A stretch of 64,000 bases of DNA from the NCBI GenBank assembly GCA_934718065.1, contig CAKUZR010000010.1, positions 22,818 through 86,817 of the forward strand, written 5' to 3'. A program made the translations under genes and the position numbers. A model generated the notes under the pieces. The model was not told the DNA's origin. It saw only the letters and a program-made list of their open reading frames with translations, and made no database searches. Shown here piece by piece: positions 28,404 through 37,469 of this stretch (the first letter of the stretch is position 1; the number at the start of each line of letters is the position of its first letter). Source of the DNA: an uncultured Treponema sp. Lineage in GTDB: Bacteria > Spirochaetota > Spirochaetia > Treponematales > Treponemataceae.

Positions 28404-29345
28404 CTAACAAAACGGTGGTTCCGCCTGGACGCAAATCTTTTTTCCGGAAACTGGATGCGCAAATTCCAGGCGCATTGAATGAAGCATGACGCGTTCCGCT
28501 GGCTTTCCGCCGTAAAGGGCATCGCCAAGAACCGGAAAATTCAACGAGCTCAAGTGAACGCGGATCTGGTGCGTCCGCCCCGTAAAAAGATTCGCCTGAA
28601 CTAAAAAATATTTTTCTCCGCCGCGCTCAAGCTCCTTCAAAACTGAAAAATCGGTTTTTGAATAAAGTCCGCCCAGTTTTTCAGGAAGATTCCCCCACTT
28701 CGCCGCCTGGCTTTTTGCGCTTATGCGGCCCATGAACATTTCCACGGAAAAAGTTTTTCCTGCGCGGAGCCTTCCGGAACAATCAGAGCAAAGCGCGACA
28801 TAAATCTTTGTAAAATCATGAGATGCGAACATTCTCTGAATTTCTTTGTTCACGGAACGCTGCTTTGTAAAAAGAATAACTCCGCTGGTTTCCCGGTCAA
28901 GCCGGTGCATAATTCCCGCGTACGGAGGATTTTTCAGCTGAGGATTTTTCTTCCATAAATAACGCACAACCGCATCATGCAGATTGTCACGCTTTTCGCC
29001 GCCGACAATTGTTTCTTCCGTTGGAAAAAGCGCGGGCTTGTTCACGCAGATTAAAAATTCATCTTCATAAAGCACATCTTTTTCAGAAAGCTCGAATTTT
29101 ATGTCATCAGGCTTTTTTTCAAAAAGAAATTTTTCCTTTTCATAGTTCACTGAAATTCTTGAAGTTCCGCGCAGCTCAAACGCAGGCCGCCGAACCTGGC
29201 TTCCGTTCACAAAAACCGCACCAGCAACTATGAGCCGCCTGATTTTTGAGTTGCTCACATTTTCCTCGTGGATTTCAGAAGGAAGATTTTTCCTAAGAAA
29301 TTCGTCAAGACGCTGCTTTTCAGAAGTCAAAAAATCAAGAACCAT
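28404..29345 (-). CDS. RluA-family pseudouridine synthase
   Basis: 313 residues. It isomerises uridine to pseudouridine in rRNA or tRNA. An S4-like RNA-binding domain (near 12-75: RRLIVAGAVFVNGSQVRRPA) is followed by the catalytic domain with the active-site aspartate in HRLDRETSGVILFTK (near 147-161) and the signature GRTHQIRVHLSSLNFPVLGD (near 254-273). Which RNA position it modifies (RluC, RluD or other) cannot be told. It is the last gene of a six-gene operon, and its stop codon is three bases from repeat copy 2. Confidence 0.93.
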   Translation of the reverse strand: MVLDFLTSEKQRLDEFLRKNLPSEIHEENVSNSKIRRLIVAGAVFVNGSQVRRPAFELRGTSRISVNYEKEKFLFEKKPDDIKFELSEKDVLYEDEFLICVNKPALFPTEETIVGGEKRDNLHDAVVRYLWKKNPQLKNPPYAGIMHRLDRETSGVILFTKQRSVNKEIQRMFASHDFTKIYVALCSDCSGRLRAGKTFSVEMFMGRISAKSQAAKWGNLPEKLGGLYSKTDFSVLKELERGGEKYFLVQANLFTGRTHQIRVHLSSLNFPVLGDALYGGKPAERVMLHSMRLEFAHPVSGKKICVQAEPPFC

Positions 29346-29354
29346 ATTAAAAAC

Positions 29355-30341
29355 CTACTGCAGAATCTTGAAATCCGGCTCGCCTGAATCGTTCATGAAA
29401 ATTTTCACCGTGCAATGCTCCATGCAGAGATCGTTCACAAAATCATTCAGATTCATAGCTTCCGGCCCGAAAATTTCTTCCGGATTGTAGTCGGTTTCCA
29501 GAACAGATTCCGTTCCGTCTGAAACAAGCCGGCTAAGCGCGCCGTTCATGCAGACAATATCGCTGCACGCCGTGAACATATTGCTCTTTTTTTTCTCTTC
29601 AAATTTCTGGCGCAGGAAAATAAGCTGCATTTTTTCAATATCGTGGTGGCTGGAATTTTCAGGAACAAATCCCGATTTGTAATCACAGTTGTTACAACGC
29701 TGCCATTCGGCAAAATCGCTGAAAAACGCTGAAGGAGAAATTCTAAGGGCGCACAAAATGCTTTTGAACCACGGAACAGCACGCCCGGCGGAATAAAAAG
29801 TGCGGCAGGCAAAAGAAATATTCCGCGCGGCTCTTATTTCTTCCGCGTTGAAAGTCTGCATAACACGCGCCGTAAGAGCCGTCTCCGAATCTTCTGTCTG
29901 AGGAAAAGAAATGTGGTTTGGGAACTGCTCAACCGTAAAGTCAAGGCGGTCTTTGAACGCTTTCAGCGAATCCTTTCCGTTGTCCGCATAAAAAAGCTGA
30001 ACCCCGAAAACAAGCGCCGAATTATTAAGCATTGCGGCGCGGCGCGCGAAAAATTTCTTGTCAAAAAGGCCGTTTGCCTGCGCGCGGAACGGAATCTCCA
30101 GGGAACAGTTTATTTTCATGCACTGGCGGCAGATTTCCATATCGAGAATTTCCGGATTCACCTCAACAGAAACAAAAAGCTCCGGAACGTTGCGCTCAAC
30201 ATATTTCAAAAAGCCGAGCAGCTTGCCTTTGTCGTTCGCATAAGAAGAGTCATAAAGACTGAATTCCGTCATGCCGTTCTTAACACATTCAGCAAGCTTC
30301 TGCTCTATTTCCTCGGATTTTAAGCTGATTAAAGTTTCCAA
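29355..30341 (-). CDS. Radical-SAM-like barrel protein lacking the cluster motif
   Basis: 328 residues. The text resembles the second half of B12-binding/radical-SAM TIM barrels: FSLYDSSYANDKGKLLGFLK near 28, LFVSVEVNPEILDMEICRQC near 55, a run about where QSxxxxxLxxxNR would lie, then FTVEQFPNHISFPQTEDSET. The CxxxCxxC motif that binds the 4Fe-4S cluster is not present, and scattered cysteines (CNNCDY near 229) do not replace it. It is therefore probably inactive as a radical enzyme or a different barrel. It sits 12 bp after asnA and 9 bp before rluA. The family assignment is an inference from pattern. Confidence 0.5.
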   Translation of the reverse strand: METLISLKSEEIEQKLAECVKNGMTEFSLYDSSYANDKGKLLGFLKYVERNVPELFVSVEVNPEILDMEICRQCMKINCSLEIPFRAQANGLFDKKFFARRAAMLNNSALVFGVQLFYADNGKDSLKAFKDRLDFTVEQFPNHISFPQTEDSETALTARVMQTFNAEEIRAARNISFACRTFYSAGRAVPWFKSILCALRISPSAFFSDFAEWQRCNNCDYKSGFVPENSSHHDIEKMQLIFLRQKFEEKKKSNMFTACSDIVCMNGALSRLVSDGTESVLETDYNPEEIFGPEAMNLNDFVNDLCMEHCTVKIFMNDSGEPDFKILQ

Positions 30342-30353
30342 AACGGCTCCTGA

Positions 30354-31385
30354 TTAAAGCACAGGAATACCAGCTTCGGCGCAAGCCTCCAGCTCGCTCG
30401 CCGGCCATTCGCTTACCTGAACTTCGCAGATGTGCGCCTTGCGCAAAAGGAACATGCAAAGACGTGACTGCCCGATTCCTCCGCCAAGAGTAAACGCAAG
30501 CTCGCCGTTCAAAAGTTTTTTCTGGAACGGAAGCTTAGCGCGCTCCTCACAGCCGCGTTCGGCAAGCTGTCGTCTTAAACTTTCAGGGCTGACACGGATT
30601 CCCATTGAAGAAAGCTCAAAAGCGCGGCCAAGAGTTTCATTCCATACAACAATATCTCCGTTCAAGCCAACATGACCGTCGCCCGCATCGCTGATCCAGT
30701 CGTCGTAGTCAGGGGCGCGTCCGTCATGAATAGAACCGTCCGGCAGTTTTCCGCCGATTCCAGCGATAAAAACCGCTCCGTATTTTTTCGCAACGGCATT
30801 CTCGCGTTCTTTTGGAGTAAGGTTCGGATATTCGCGCCAAAGATCATCTGAATACACAAAAGTTATTTTTTCAGGAAGAATCGGCTCAAGCACTGAATAG
30901 CGGTCGTACAGGAAAAATTCTGTGCGCTTTATTGTGCGGTAGATTTTTTTCACAATATCCTGAAGATAGAAAATTGTCCGGTCTTTTTCGTCAATGCACA
31001 TGCACCAGTCCCACTGGTCAACATACAAAGAATGAACCGCGTCCAGCTCCTCATCCGGGCGGATTGCGTTCATATCAGTGTAAATGCCGAATCCAGGCTT
31101 CATGCCAAGCTCGGTAATCTTAAGCCGCTTCCATTTTGCAAGCGACTGGACAATCTCCATTTTTTGTCCGCCAATTCCTTTCGCGGCGAAAGAAACAGGT
31201 TTTTCAACACCGTTAAGATCATCGTTTATACCAGTTCCAGCTGGAACAAAAAGCGGCGCTGTAACGCGGGTAAGATTCAATTCCGTTGAAAGAGAAATCT
31301 GAAAAAAATCCTTGATGCTTACAATCGCATGCTCAGTTTCTTTTACGCCAAGAATCGGCTTATAGTTTTTTGGTAGATCAGACAT
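30354..31385 (-). CDS. asnA: Aspartate--ammonia ligase (asparagine synthetase A)
   Basis: 343 residues. AsnA makes asparagine from aspartate, ammonia and ATP and is related to class II aminoacyl-tRNA synthetases. Characteristic segments: VTAPLFVPAGTGINDDLNG near 40-58, VHSLYVDQWDWC near 117, GAVFIAGIGGKLPDGSIHDG near 204 and LGGGIGQSRLCMFLL near 305. The length is near the family norm (about 330). AAGGAA precedes the ATG. Its place in an operon with tyrA and apt groups amino-acid and purine functions. Confidence 0.95.
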   Translation of the reverse strand: MSDLPKNYKPILGVKETEHAIVSIKDFFQISLSTELNLTRVTAPLFVPAGTGINDDLNGVEKPVSFAAKGIGGQKMEIVQSLAKWKRLKITELGMKPGFGIYTDMNAIRPDEELDAVHSLYVDQWDWCMCIDEKDRTIFYLQDIVKKIYRTIKRTEFFLYDRYSVLEPILPEKITFVYSDDLWREYPNLTPKERENAVAKKYGAVFIAGIGGKLPDGSIHDGRAPDYDDWISDAGDGHVGLNGDIVVWNETLGRAFELSSMGIRVSPESLRRQLAERGCEERAKLPFQKKLLNGELAFTLGGGIGQSRLCMFLLRKAHICEVQVSEWPASELEACAEAGIPVL

Positions 31386-31397
31386 AATATTTTCCTT

Positions 31398-31928
31398 TTA
31401 TTTTCCATTATAGTTGATTAAAGTTGTTACTGTGGCAGGCGCAAGTTTTTCCTCGAATTTGAGTTCCGGCAGGCCAATCACGCCGAAAAAGTCGCTTACA
31501 GTTCCGCCGCCCTGCTCAATAATATTCTTCGAGGCAGTCAAAGTTCCGCCAGTCGCAATCAAATCGTCAACAATAAGATAATTTTTTCCAGCCTGAATAT
31601 CCGCCTTGTGGGCTTCGATGACCGCTGTTCCGTACTCAAGCGCGTACTCGCATGAATAAGTTTTTCCAGGAAGCTTGCCTTTCTTTCTGATTACAACAAG
31701 AGGAATTCCCATCCGTTCCGCAAAAGGCGCGGCAAACAAAAATCCGCGGGACTCGATTCCAGCGACAGCGTCGATTTTCTTGTCCTTGTAAATTTCAACC
31801 ATTCTATCAACGCAGTATTTAAAAACATCCGGCTGAGTAAAAATGCCTGTTATATCATAAAAAAGAATTCCCGGCTTCGGAAAATCAGGAACCCGTCTAA
31901 TTGCCTTGTCAAGCGATTCAATAGTCAT
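31398..31928 (-). CDS. apt: Adenine phosphoribosyltransferase
   Basis: 176 residues from ATG 31928; an in-frame TTG 36 bases upstream is not supported by a ribosome-binding site or by homology. It salvages adenine to AMP using PRPP. The PRPP-binding loop is YLIVDDLIATGGTLTAS, preceded by the family motifs RRVPDFPKPGILFYDITG and GIESRGFLFAAPFA. Typical Apt length is 170-185. It lies 12 bp before asnA and 68 bp after tyrA. Confidence 0.96.
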   Translation of the reverse strand: MTIESLDKAIRRVPDFPKPGILFYDITGIFTQPDVFKYCVDRMVEIYKDKKIDAVAGIESRGFLFAAPFAERMGIPLVVIRKKGKLPGKTYSCEYALEYGTAVIEAHKADIQAGKNYLIVDDLIATGGTLTASKNIIEQGGGTVSDFFGVIGLPELKFEEKLAPATVTTLINYNGK

Positions 31929-31996
31929 ATTTTTTATTTTAGTACGGTTTTCTGTGTTTTTCAATATTCAGACAACCATTCAGCGAAAATCCGGCG

Positions 31997-32890
31997 CTAT
32001 TTTTTTACAGTTCTGATCGAACCCATTCTAAGCCGTTTTTCACGCGTGTCAGAAAGAAGGAAATTCAGTTTTTCAGCGTCCTCGTTTTTTATCGCCGATT
32101 TGAATTCATCCATCTTCTTTTCAAAATTTTCTATGTGATGAACCAGTTTTTCCTTGTTTGAAATAAAAAGCTCCGTCCAGAGAGGCGCGTTTATCATCGC
32201 AATTCTTGTTAAATCTTCAAAGCTGCCGCCGCCAAACGCTGTGATTTCCGGGTCTTCCGCCGACTCAACAAGCGCGCTTGCGATTATGTGGCAGAGCTGG
32301 CTTGTAAAACCGATTTTGTAGTCGTGAATTTCGCACGTTGTTTCTGTAATCCGGGAAAATCCCATGTCGGTAATCAGGGAACGCATTGTCTCAAGGTTTT
32401 CAGGCTTGTTGCTTGCCTGCGGAATCAAAATGTAGTTGTGGTTCACAAAAAATTCCGCCTTTGAATTCACATATCCTTCTTTTTCGCCGCCTGCCATCGG
32501 ATGACCGATTATAAAATCAACGTCCGGGCGAAGAATTTCCGGAAGCGACTTTTCAAAAATTCCCTTTACGCCGGAAATGTCTGTAACAATCGAGCCGCTT
32601 TTGAAATTTTCCTTATGCTGAACAAGAAAATCCAGCGTCGCATGAGGATAAAGGCAGATAAAAATCACATCGCACTTTTTCACCATTTCTGAAACATTTT
32701 CCGTGGAAAAACCTTCGTCAATAACGCCTTCCGACAACGCCTGCTGAATGCAAGCCTGGCTTCTGTTGCAGGCGAAAATTTTTCCTTCCGCGCCGGCCAT
32801 GCTCAAAATATTTTCGCGGATTGACTTGGCGAAAGAGCCGCCCATAATTCCAAGCCCGACAATTCCGTAGTTAAGATTCTGAAGTTTCAT
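31997..32890 (-). CDS. tyrA: Prephenate dehydrogenase
   Basis: 297 residues from ATG 32890, which has AAGGAA seven bases upstream; the longer frame to 32968 starts inside tsaD. It oxidises and decarboxylates prephenate to 4-hydroxyphenylpyruvate in tyrosine synthesis. The NAD-binding G12-x-G-x-x-G17 is near the start. VTDISGVKG near 120, IGHPMAGGEKEGY near 143 and the helical C-terminal domain follow. No chorismate mutase domain is fused. An arogenate dehydrogenase activity cannot be excluded. Confidence 0.9.
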   Translation of the reverse strand: MKLQNLNYGIVGLGIMGGSFAKSIRENILSMAGAEGKIFACNRSQACIQQALSEGVIDEGFSTENVSEMVKKCDVIFICLYPHATLDFLVQHKENFKSGSIVTDISGVKGIFEKSLPEILRPDVDFIIGHPMAGGEKEGYVNSKAEFFVNHNYILIPQASNKPENLETMRSLITDMGFSRITETTCEIHDYKIGFTSQLCHIIASALVESAEDPEITAFGGGSFEDLTRIAMINAPLWTELFISNKEKLVHHIENFEKKMDEFKSAIKNEDAEKLNFLLSDTREKRLRMGSIRTVKK

Positions 32891-32904
32891 TCTGTTTTCC
32901 TTAT

Positions 32905-33927
32905 TTACTGAAAATTTTTCAGTCCGCGCTTGAACTGAGGGATTCTTGCGCAGGCCGTTGTGTCCCATCCGGAACGGTCGCCGCGCTGCAGAAAGTGATA
33001 TGCGACCCCGGCAATCATCGCGCCGTTGTCACCACAAAGCTTCAGCGGAGGAAATATGCAGTTCAAGTCTTTTCGTTCCGCAAGAAGGGAGCGGAGCCTT
33101 GAATTTGCAGCGACGCCCCCGCCGGCCACAACAGTTTTCAGCCCTGTGTCCTCAACTGCCCTGAAAAGTCGGCTTGTAAGAGTCCGGCAGGCCGTTTCCT
33201 GAAAAGCCGCGCACATATTTTCCTTTGAATGTTCGTAGCCTTCGTTCCAGAACATATCGCACTGGTGAATCACAGCAGTTTTCAGTCCGCTGAACGACAT
33301 ATCGTAACGATGCTCCTCGCCGTCAAGCTTAGGAACAGGAAATGAAGCCGCCTTCGGGTCGCCGTTTTTTGCAAGATTGTCAACAATCACGCCTCCAGGA
33401 TATCCAAGCCCGTAGAATTTAGCCACTTTGTCGAATGCCTCGCCAACAGAATCATCAACAGTTGTTCCAAGAACTTCAAGGTCATCGAACCCGTTGACTT
33501 TTGCGATGATTGAATGTCCGCCCGAAACAAGAAGCCCCAGGTACGGATAAGGAATATCATTCTGAAGGTGAGCCGCGTACATATGGCCGAGCATATGGTT
33601 CACCGCTATAAAAGGCTTTCCCGCCGCCCACGCGAGAGTTTTTCCGAACGTAAGCCCAACCAGAAGAGACCCCATAAGCCCCGGACGGTTTGTGGCGGCA
33701 ACCGCGTCAATATCGCTCAAAGTCATGTCAGCCTGCTCAAGAGCCTGCTTCACAACTGGAAGAATCCATTCAGCGTGCTTGCGGCTTGCGATTTCCGGCA
33801 CAACTCCCTTGTAAATCTGGTGGAAAGGAATTTGCGTTGCAACAACATTGCTTATAATTTTGTGTCCGTCCTCAACAATTGCGGCGGCAGTTTCATCACA
33901 GCTTGACTCAATTCCCAAAACTTTCAT
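32905..33927 (-). CDS. tsaD: tRNA N6-adenosine threonylcarbamoyltransferase TsaD
   Basis: 340 residues. It installs threonylcarbamoyl on A37 of tRNAs reading ANN codons, with TsaB and TsaE. The ASKHA-type fold starts MKVLGIESSCDETAAAIVED. Metal ligands are H111 and H115 in NHMLGH, with a third in the late LCGDNGAMIAG segment. It opens a six-gene minus-strand operon; tyrA follows after 14 bp. AAGG lies ahead of the start. Confidence 0.97.
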   Translation of the reverse strand: MKVLGIESSCDETAAAIVEDGHKIISNVVATQIPFHQIYKGVVPEIASRKHAEWILPVVKQALEQADMTLSDIDAVAATNRPGLMGSLLVGLTFGKTLAWAAGKPFIAVNHMLGHMYAAHLQNDIPYPYLGLLVSGGHSIIAKVNGFDDLEVLGTTVDDSVGEAFDKVAKFYGLGYPGGVIVDNLAKNGDPKAASFPVPKLDGEEHRYDMSFSGLKTAVIHQCDMFWNEGYEHSKENMCAAFQETACRTLTSRLFRAVEDTGLKTVVAGGGVAANSRLRSLLAERKDLNCIFPPLKLCGDNGAMIAGVAYHFLQRGDRSGWDTTACARIPQFKRGLKNFQ

Positions 33928-34001
33928 ATCTTACCTTCTATTTTCTTCTATATATTCGTACTGTTTGTGCAATTTTTTTTCAGCATGAATTCACGTTCAA
34001 A

Positions 34002-35246
34002 TCAGCCGCGCTTCAACGCTCCGCAGGCGGAAACCGTTGTAAACTTGTAGCCCTTCGCGCTTAGCACCGGATAAACTTCCCTAAGAATTCCCGGAAGAAT
34101 TTCCGCCGACCAGACGTGTCCTATCATTATAGCGACACCGTTTTTATTTGCAAATTCAACGCCTTTTTCAATTTCAGAAAGAATGTCCTTCCGGTTTTTA
34201 GTGTTGTCCAGAAAAACATTCCGCTCGTAGTAAGGATAGCCCATCACGCTGGAAACATACTGAACTTTTGAATCAGAATTCGTGCGGCTGTCCAGAAAAT
34301 AAATTTCCTGCTGGGAGCAAATCTGCATCACGGCGGCAATTTTCTCAGCATCCGCGGTTATAAGCGAGCCTTCGTGGTTGTTCATTCCGGAAACCGGCCA
34401 GATTTCGTAAAGATTCGCAAGAACCGTGGAACGGATTTTCTCCTCATCCATTTCCGGAGTAACCGCGCCTTCGCCTGGATCAACATTCAGATTCACAGAC
34501 TGCATCGGCTGGTGCAGAATCACTTCGTTTCCGGATTTTCTTACGCGTTCAGCAGCCTCGGCGGAATGTGCAAGCCGCGGAAGAACCGCAACCGTCACCG
34601 GAAACGGAAGCACAACGCATTTTTCAAGCTGGCTCATATTGTGGCCGCCATCGTCAAAAACAATCACAAGAGTCGCATTGTTTCTTGCAGCCGGAAAATC
34701 CGGAATATCCCAGCCGGAGTTTGAACTCGGGTTTTCTTTTACAGAAGGAACAGCGGCAGCTTTTTCAGCACGCGGCTCCGCTTTGGTTTCAGTTTTTTCA
34801 GGCTTCGCGCTTTTATTTTCAGTTTTTGTTTCAGCTTTGATTTCAGGCTTTTTTTCCGCAGGGGAATTTGAAACGGATTTTTTTTCAGGGAAATTCTTCA
34901 CGGCTGAATTTTCCGGAGCTTTCCGAGCGGAATCCTCATTTTTTTTCTGTGGCTGTGGCTGCGCCGGGCGGGATTTTGTCTTCTGCCCGGATTTTTTTTC
35001 AGCGTCCACGCGGCTTTCATTCTTTTGAATTTTCGTTTTTTCAGCAACCTGAAGCGGAGCTTTCTCCGTTTTTCCGGCGAAAGTGAACACGGCAAGCAGA
35101 AGCGAGCAGACACCGACTATAACAGCGCAAAGCGTTATCACACTATTCAAAGGCATATAAATTTTTCCGCGCGAAGATTTCCGGGCGGTTTTCCGGGATT
35201 TTGAGGCAGTTCGTTTTTTTGCGCCTGAACGTTTTTTTTGCGCCAT
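34002..35246 (-). CDS. Divergent polysaccharide deacetylase family protein
   Basis: 414 residues. A Lys/Arg/Ser-rich N-terminus (1-30) and one transmembrane segment (near 33-55) anchor the protein. A disordered Lys/Glu/Pro-rich linker (60-190) leads to a YibQ-type divergent polysaccharide deacetylase domain (near 200-410). Metal or catalytic positions are likely in VIVFDDGGHNM, VILHQPMQS and MNNHEGSLI. The domain probably acts on peptidoglycan or a surface glycan in the periplasm. The gene is divergent from thrH, and no Shine-Dalgarno site is clear. Confidence 0.85.
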   Translation of the reverse strand: MAQKKRSGAKKRTASKSRKTARKSSRGKIYMPLNSVITLCAVIVGVCSLLLAVFTFAGKTEKAPLQVAEKTKIQKNESRVDAEKKSGQKTKSRPAQPQPQKKNEDSARKAPENSAVKNFPEKKSVSNSPAEKKPEIKAETKTENKSAKPEKTETKAEPRAEKAAAVPSVKENPSSNSGWDIPDFPAARNNATLVIVFDDGGHNMSQLEKCVVLPFPVTVAVLPRLAHSAEAAERVRKSGNEVILHQPMQSVNLNVDPGEGAVTPEMDEEKIRSTVLANLYEIWPVSGMNNHEGSLITADAEKIAAVMQICSQQEIYFLDSRTNSDSKVQYVSSVMGYPYYERNVFLDNTKNRKDILSEIEKGVEFANKNGVAIMIGHVWSAEILPGILREVYPVLSAKGYKFTTVSACGALKRG

Positions 35247-35260
35247 AACGGTTAATATTC

Positions 35261-35289
35261 TAGTGAAAACTTATGCTTTTCGCTATACT
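35261..35289 (+). promoter_or_regulatory. Putative thrH promoter
   Basis: TAGTGA (35261-35266), a 17 bp spacer and TATACT (35284-35289), 33 bases before the thrH start. The -35 is imperfect. Confidence 0.45.
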
Positions 35290-35322
35290 TACAGAAAATC
35301 AATCTTTAAAAAGGAACAAAAA

Positions 35323-35928
35323 ATGTATATTACTTGTCTTGACCTGGAAGGCGTTCTTGTGCCGGAAATTTGGATTGCGTTCGCGGAAGCAACAGGAATC
35401 CCGGAGCTGCGAAAAACCACCCGCGACGAGCCGGACTACGATAAGCTGATGAAATACCGAATCAATATTCTAAAGGAGCACAATCTCGGCCTGAAGGAAA
35501 TTCAGGAGACAATCGCAAAAATCGATCCGCTTCCTGGCGCAAAAGATTTTCTTGACGAGCTGCGCTCATTCACGCAGGCAATAATCCTTAGCGACACGTT
35601 CGAGCAGTTCGCGGCGCCGCTTATGAAAAAACTGGGGCTTCCTACAATATTCTGCAACACGCTGGAAGTTTCGCCAAGCGGAGAAATCACCGGCTACAAA
35701 ATGCGCTGCGAAAAATCTAAATACACAACAGTCCGGGCTTTGCAGTCATGCGGCTTTGAAACAATCGCTTCGGGCGACTCCTTCAACGACCTTGGAATGA
35801 TCCAGGCTTCAAAAGCAGGATTTCTTTTCCGCACAACAGATAAAATCAAGGCGGAATATCCGCAGTACCCGGCATTCACAGAATATTCAGAGCTGCTGAA
35901 CGCAATAAAAAAAGTCGTTTCCGAATAA
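35323..35928 (+). CDS. thrH: Phosphoserine phosphatase / homoserine phosphotransferase ThrH
   Basis: 201 residues from ATG 35323, which has AAGGA eight bases upstream; a longer frame from 35263 would span the promoter. It is a HAD-superfamily enzyme that dephosphorylates phosphoserine and can transfer phosphate to homoserine. HAD motif I is present as DLEGVL; the second Asp of the usual DxD is replaced by Glu, as is typical of ThrH. Motif II is ILSDTF, and motifs III/IV are in GDSFNDLGMI. The length matches ThrH (about 205). A terminator follows. Confidence 0.9.
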   Translation: MYITCLDLEGVLVPEIWIAFAEATGIPELRKTTRDEPDYDKLMKYRINILKEHNLGLKEIQETIAKIDPLPGAKDFLDELRSFTQAIILSDTFEQFAAPLMKKLGLPTIFCNTLEVSPSGEITGYKMRCEKSKYTTVRALQSCGFETIASGDSFNDLGMIQASKAGFLFRTTDKIKAEYPQYPAFTEYSELLNAIKKVVSE

Positions 35929-35935
35929 CACAGTT

Positions 35936-35968
35936 CCCGGAGCGCAAGTTTTTAGCTCCGGGATTTTT
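35936..35968 (+). terminator. Intrinsic terminator after thrH
   Basis: CCCGGAGC (35936-35943) pairs with GCTCCGGG (35955-35962), followed by a run of five T. Confidence 0.85.
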
Positions 35969-35984
35969 ATCAAAAAGCCTCAGG

Positions 35985-37286
35985 TCATCTTTCAGCCCGC
36001 AATTTCTTTATTTGACCAGCCAAATAAAAAGGAATATTTATCATATCTTCCTGCTCTTTGTAAGGCAGTTCTGAAAAACGAATCGCAAGATTTGGTTTCT
36101 GCTCGTTTCTATAGCGCTTAAAGCTTGCGCTTATGGTATTCTTCCCGGCTTTACACTCAACAGGGATTATTTCACTTTCATTCTGAAGAATAAAATCCAC
36201 TTCGTAGTTTTGAGCCGGTGAATAATAATGCGGGTTTACATCAAATTGCGGTATTAACTGCTGCAAACAATAATTTTCTGCAAGAGGCCCCTTAAATTGA
36301 AATTCTGTATCAAGAACAATATCCTTGTTCGATATTCCTGCCGCATATTTTAATAGCCCAACATCAAAAAAGAAAAGCTTAAAACTTGAAAGATTTTCAA
36401 ATGCTTTTAAAGGATGCTCCGGTTTAGTTACATCATAAATCCTAAGCACAATACCACTTGAAACAAGCCATTCAATTGATTCTTCAAATTCTCTTGCCCG
36501 TGCGCCTGACTTTACACATCCGTATATGAATTTTTCGTTTTCTTTTGAAAGCTGGCTGACAAGGCTGCGAAATACAAGAAGTATTCTGGCTGCATTCACT
36601 TTTTTATTGTGCTTTGCAAAGTCATTTTCATAAATATTTATTAATTCTTTTTGAATTTCTGCAACAGTACCGGAATTTTTTTCATTTACCCAGCAGGAAA
36701 CACACTCTGGCATTCCGCCTATAATCAAATAATCATGATATTGTTCAATCAACTTTGTATGCTGAATCTCGATTATTTCATTTGGAGGAGTTTCTTCTAT
36801 ATATTTTAAGAGATCCGGCTGAATGGCGCCTAAAAACTCTTCAAAATCCATTGGATAAATATCAAGCAAATTTACTTTCCCCACGGGATAGCTCATCGCT
36901 TCTGCAAGCAAAGTCCCTAAAAGGCTTCCTGCTGCGATTATATGAAATTCATTAGCCTCTTCATTAAAATACTTTAGGGAATTAAGAGCTTTTGGACATT
37001 CCTGAATTTCATCAAAAATAATAAGATGTTTTCCAGGTTCAATTTTATCATTATAAATAGTTCCAAGCTGATTAATGATTCTGAATGGATCTTTATTCTT
37101 CTCAAAAATATTAGAAAGCTCTTCTTCTCTTTCAAAAGAAAAATAAAATGTTTTTTCATAATTAAGCCGACCAAACTCTTTCATAAGCCAGGTTTTTCCT
37201 ACCTGTCTCGCCCCCTTTAAAATCATAGGTTTTCTACGGGATGAGTTTTTCCATTCTAAAAGCTGCGTCAATGCCTTTCTTTGCAT
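35985..37286 (-). CDS. AAA ATPase with DUF4143 domain
   Basis: 433 residues. Walker A GARQVGKT at 25-32 and Walker B LIIFDEIQE near 88-96 belong to the AAA_14 type. The C-terminal DUF4143 domain (near 200-390) ends with a nuclease-like strand pattern YYSPAQNYEVDFILQNESEI followed by PVECKAG, which resembles a PD-(D/E)xK core. Such proteins are widespread, often in variable genomic regions, and their job is unknown. Codons are more AT-rich and use more TTA/ATA than neighbouring genes, which suggests transfer. The start has no ribosome-binding site but has TAAAAT six bases upstream. Confidence 0.85.
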   Translation of the reverse strand: MQRKALTQLLEWKNSSRRKPMILKGARQVGKTWLMKEFGRLNYEKTFYFSFEREEELSNIFEKNKDPFRIINQLGTIYNDKIEPGKHLIIFDEIQECPKALNSLKYFNEEANEFHIIAAGSLLGTLLAEAMSYPVGKVNLLDIYPMDFEEFLGAIQPDLLKYIEETPPNEIIEIQHTKLIEQYHDYLIIGGMPECVSCWVNEKNSGTVAEIQKELINIYENDFAKHNKKVNAARILLVFRSLVSQLSKENEKFIYGCVKSGARAREFEESIEWLVSSGIVLRIYDVTKPEHPLKAFENLSSFKLFFFDVGLLKYAAGISNKDIVLDTEFQFKGPLAENYCLQQLIPQFDVNPHYYSPAQNYEVDFILQNESEIIPVECKAGKNTISASFKRYRNEQKPNLAIRFSELPYKEQEDMINIPFYLAGQIKKLRAER

Positions 37287-37292
37287 AATTCT

Positions 37293-37377
37293 ATTTTATA
37301 TTATTTTTACACAAAAATAAAGAATTTTAATTTAAAATTTACACATATTTATAGCAAAATACAGATATTTTTACACA
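37293..37377 (-). promoter_or_regulatory. Promoter region of the DUF4143 ATPase with three TTTACACA motifs
   Basis: Minus-strand -10 TAAAAT (37298-37293) lies six bases before ATG 37286. The plus-strand octamer TTTACACA occurs at 37316-37323, 37338-37345 and 37370-37377, spaced 22 and 32 bases, close to two and three helical turns. This may be an operator cluster. Confidence 0.4.
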
Positions 37378-37402
37378 TTTTTATACAATAGAAATAATTC
37401 AC

Positions 37403-37439
37403 AAAAAAACACGCCGAGTTTTTTTATATTCTCGACGTG
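37403..37439 (-). terminator. Intrinsic terminator after the Rpn-family gene
   Basis: On the minus strand CACGTCGAG (37439-37431) pairs with CTCGGCGTG (37418-37410), with one G-T pair, followed by seven T (37409-37403). Confidence 0.8.
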
Positions 37440-37469
37440 ATTTCATCAAATTCTCTCCGAAAATTTTAA

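Noticed and set aside
34426..35028. 200-residue open frame opposite the polysaccharide deacetylase gene
   Set aside because: Antisense shadow of the Lys/Glu-rich linker; the deacetylase frame has a recognisable domain on the other strand.
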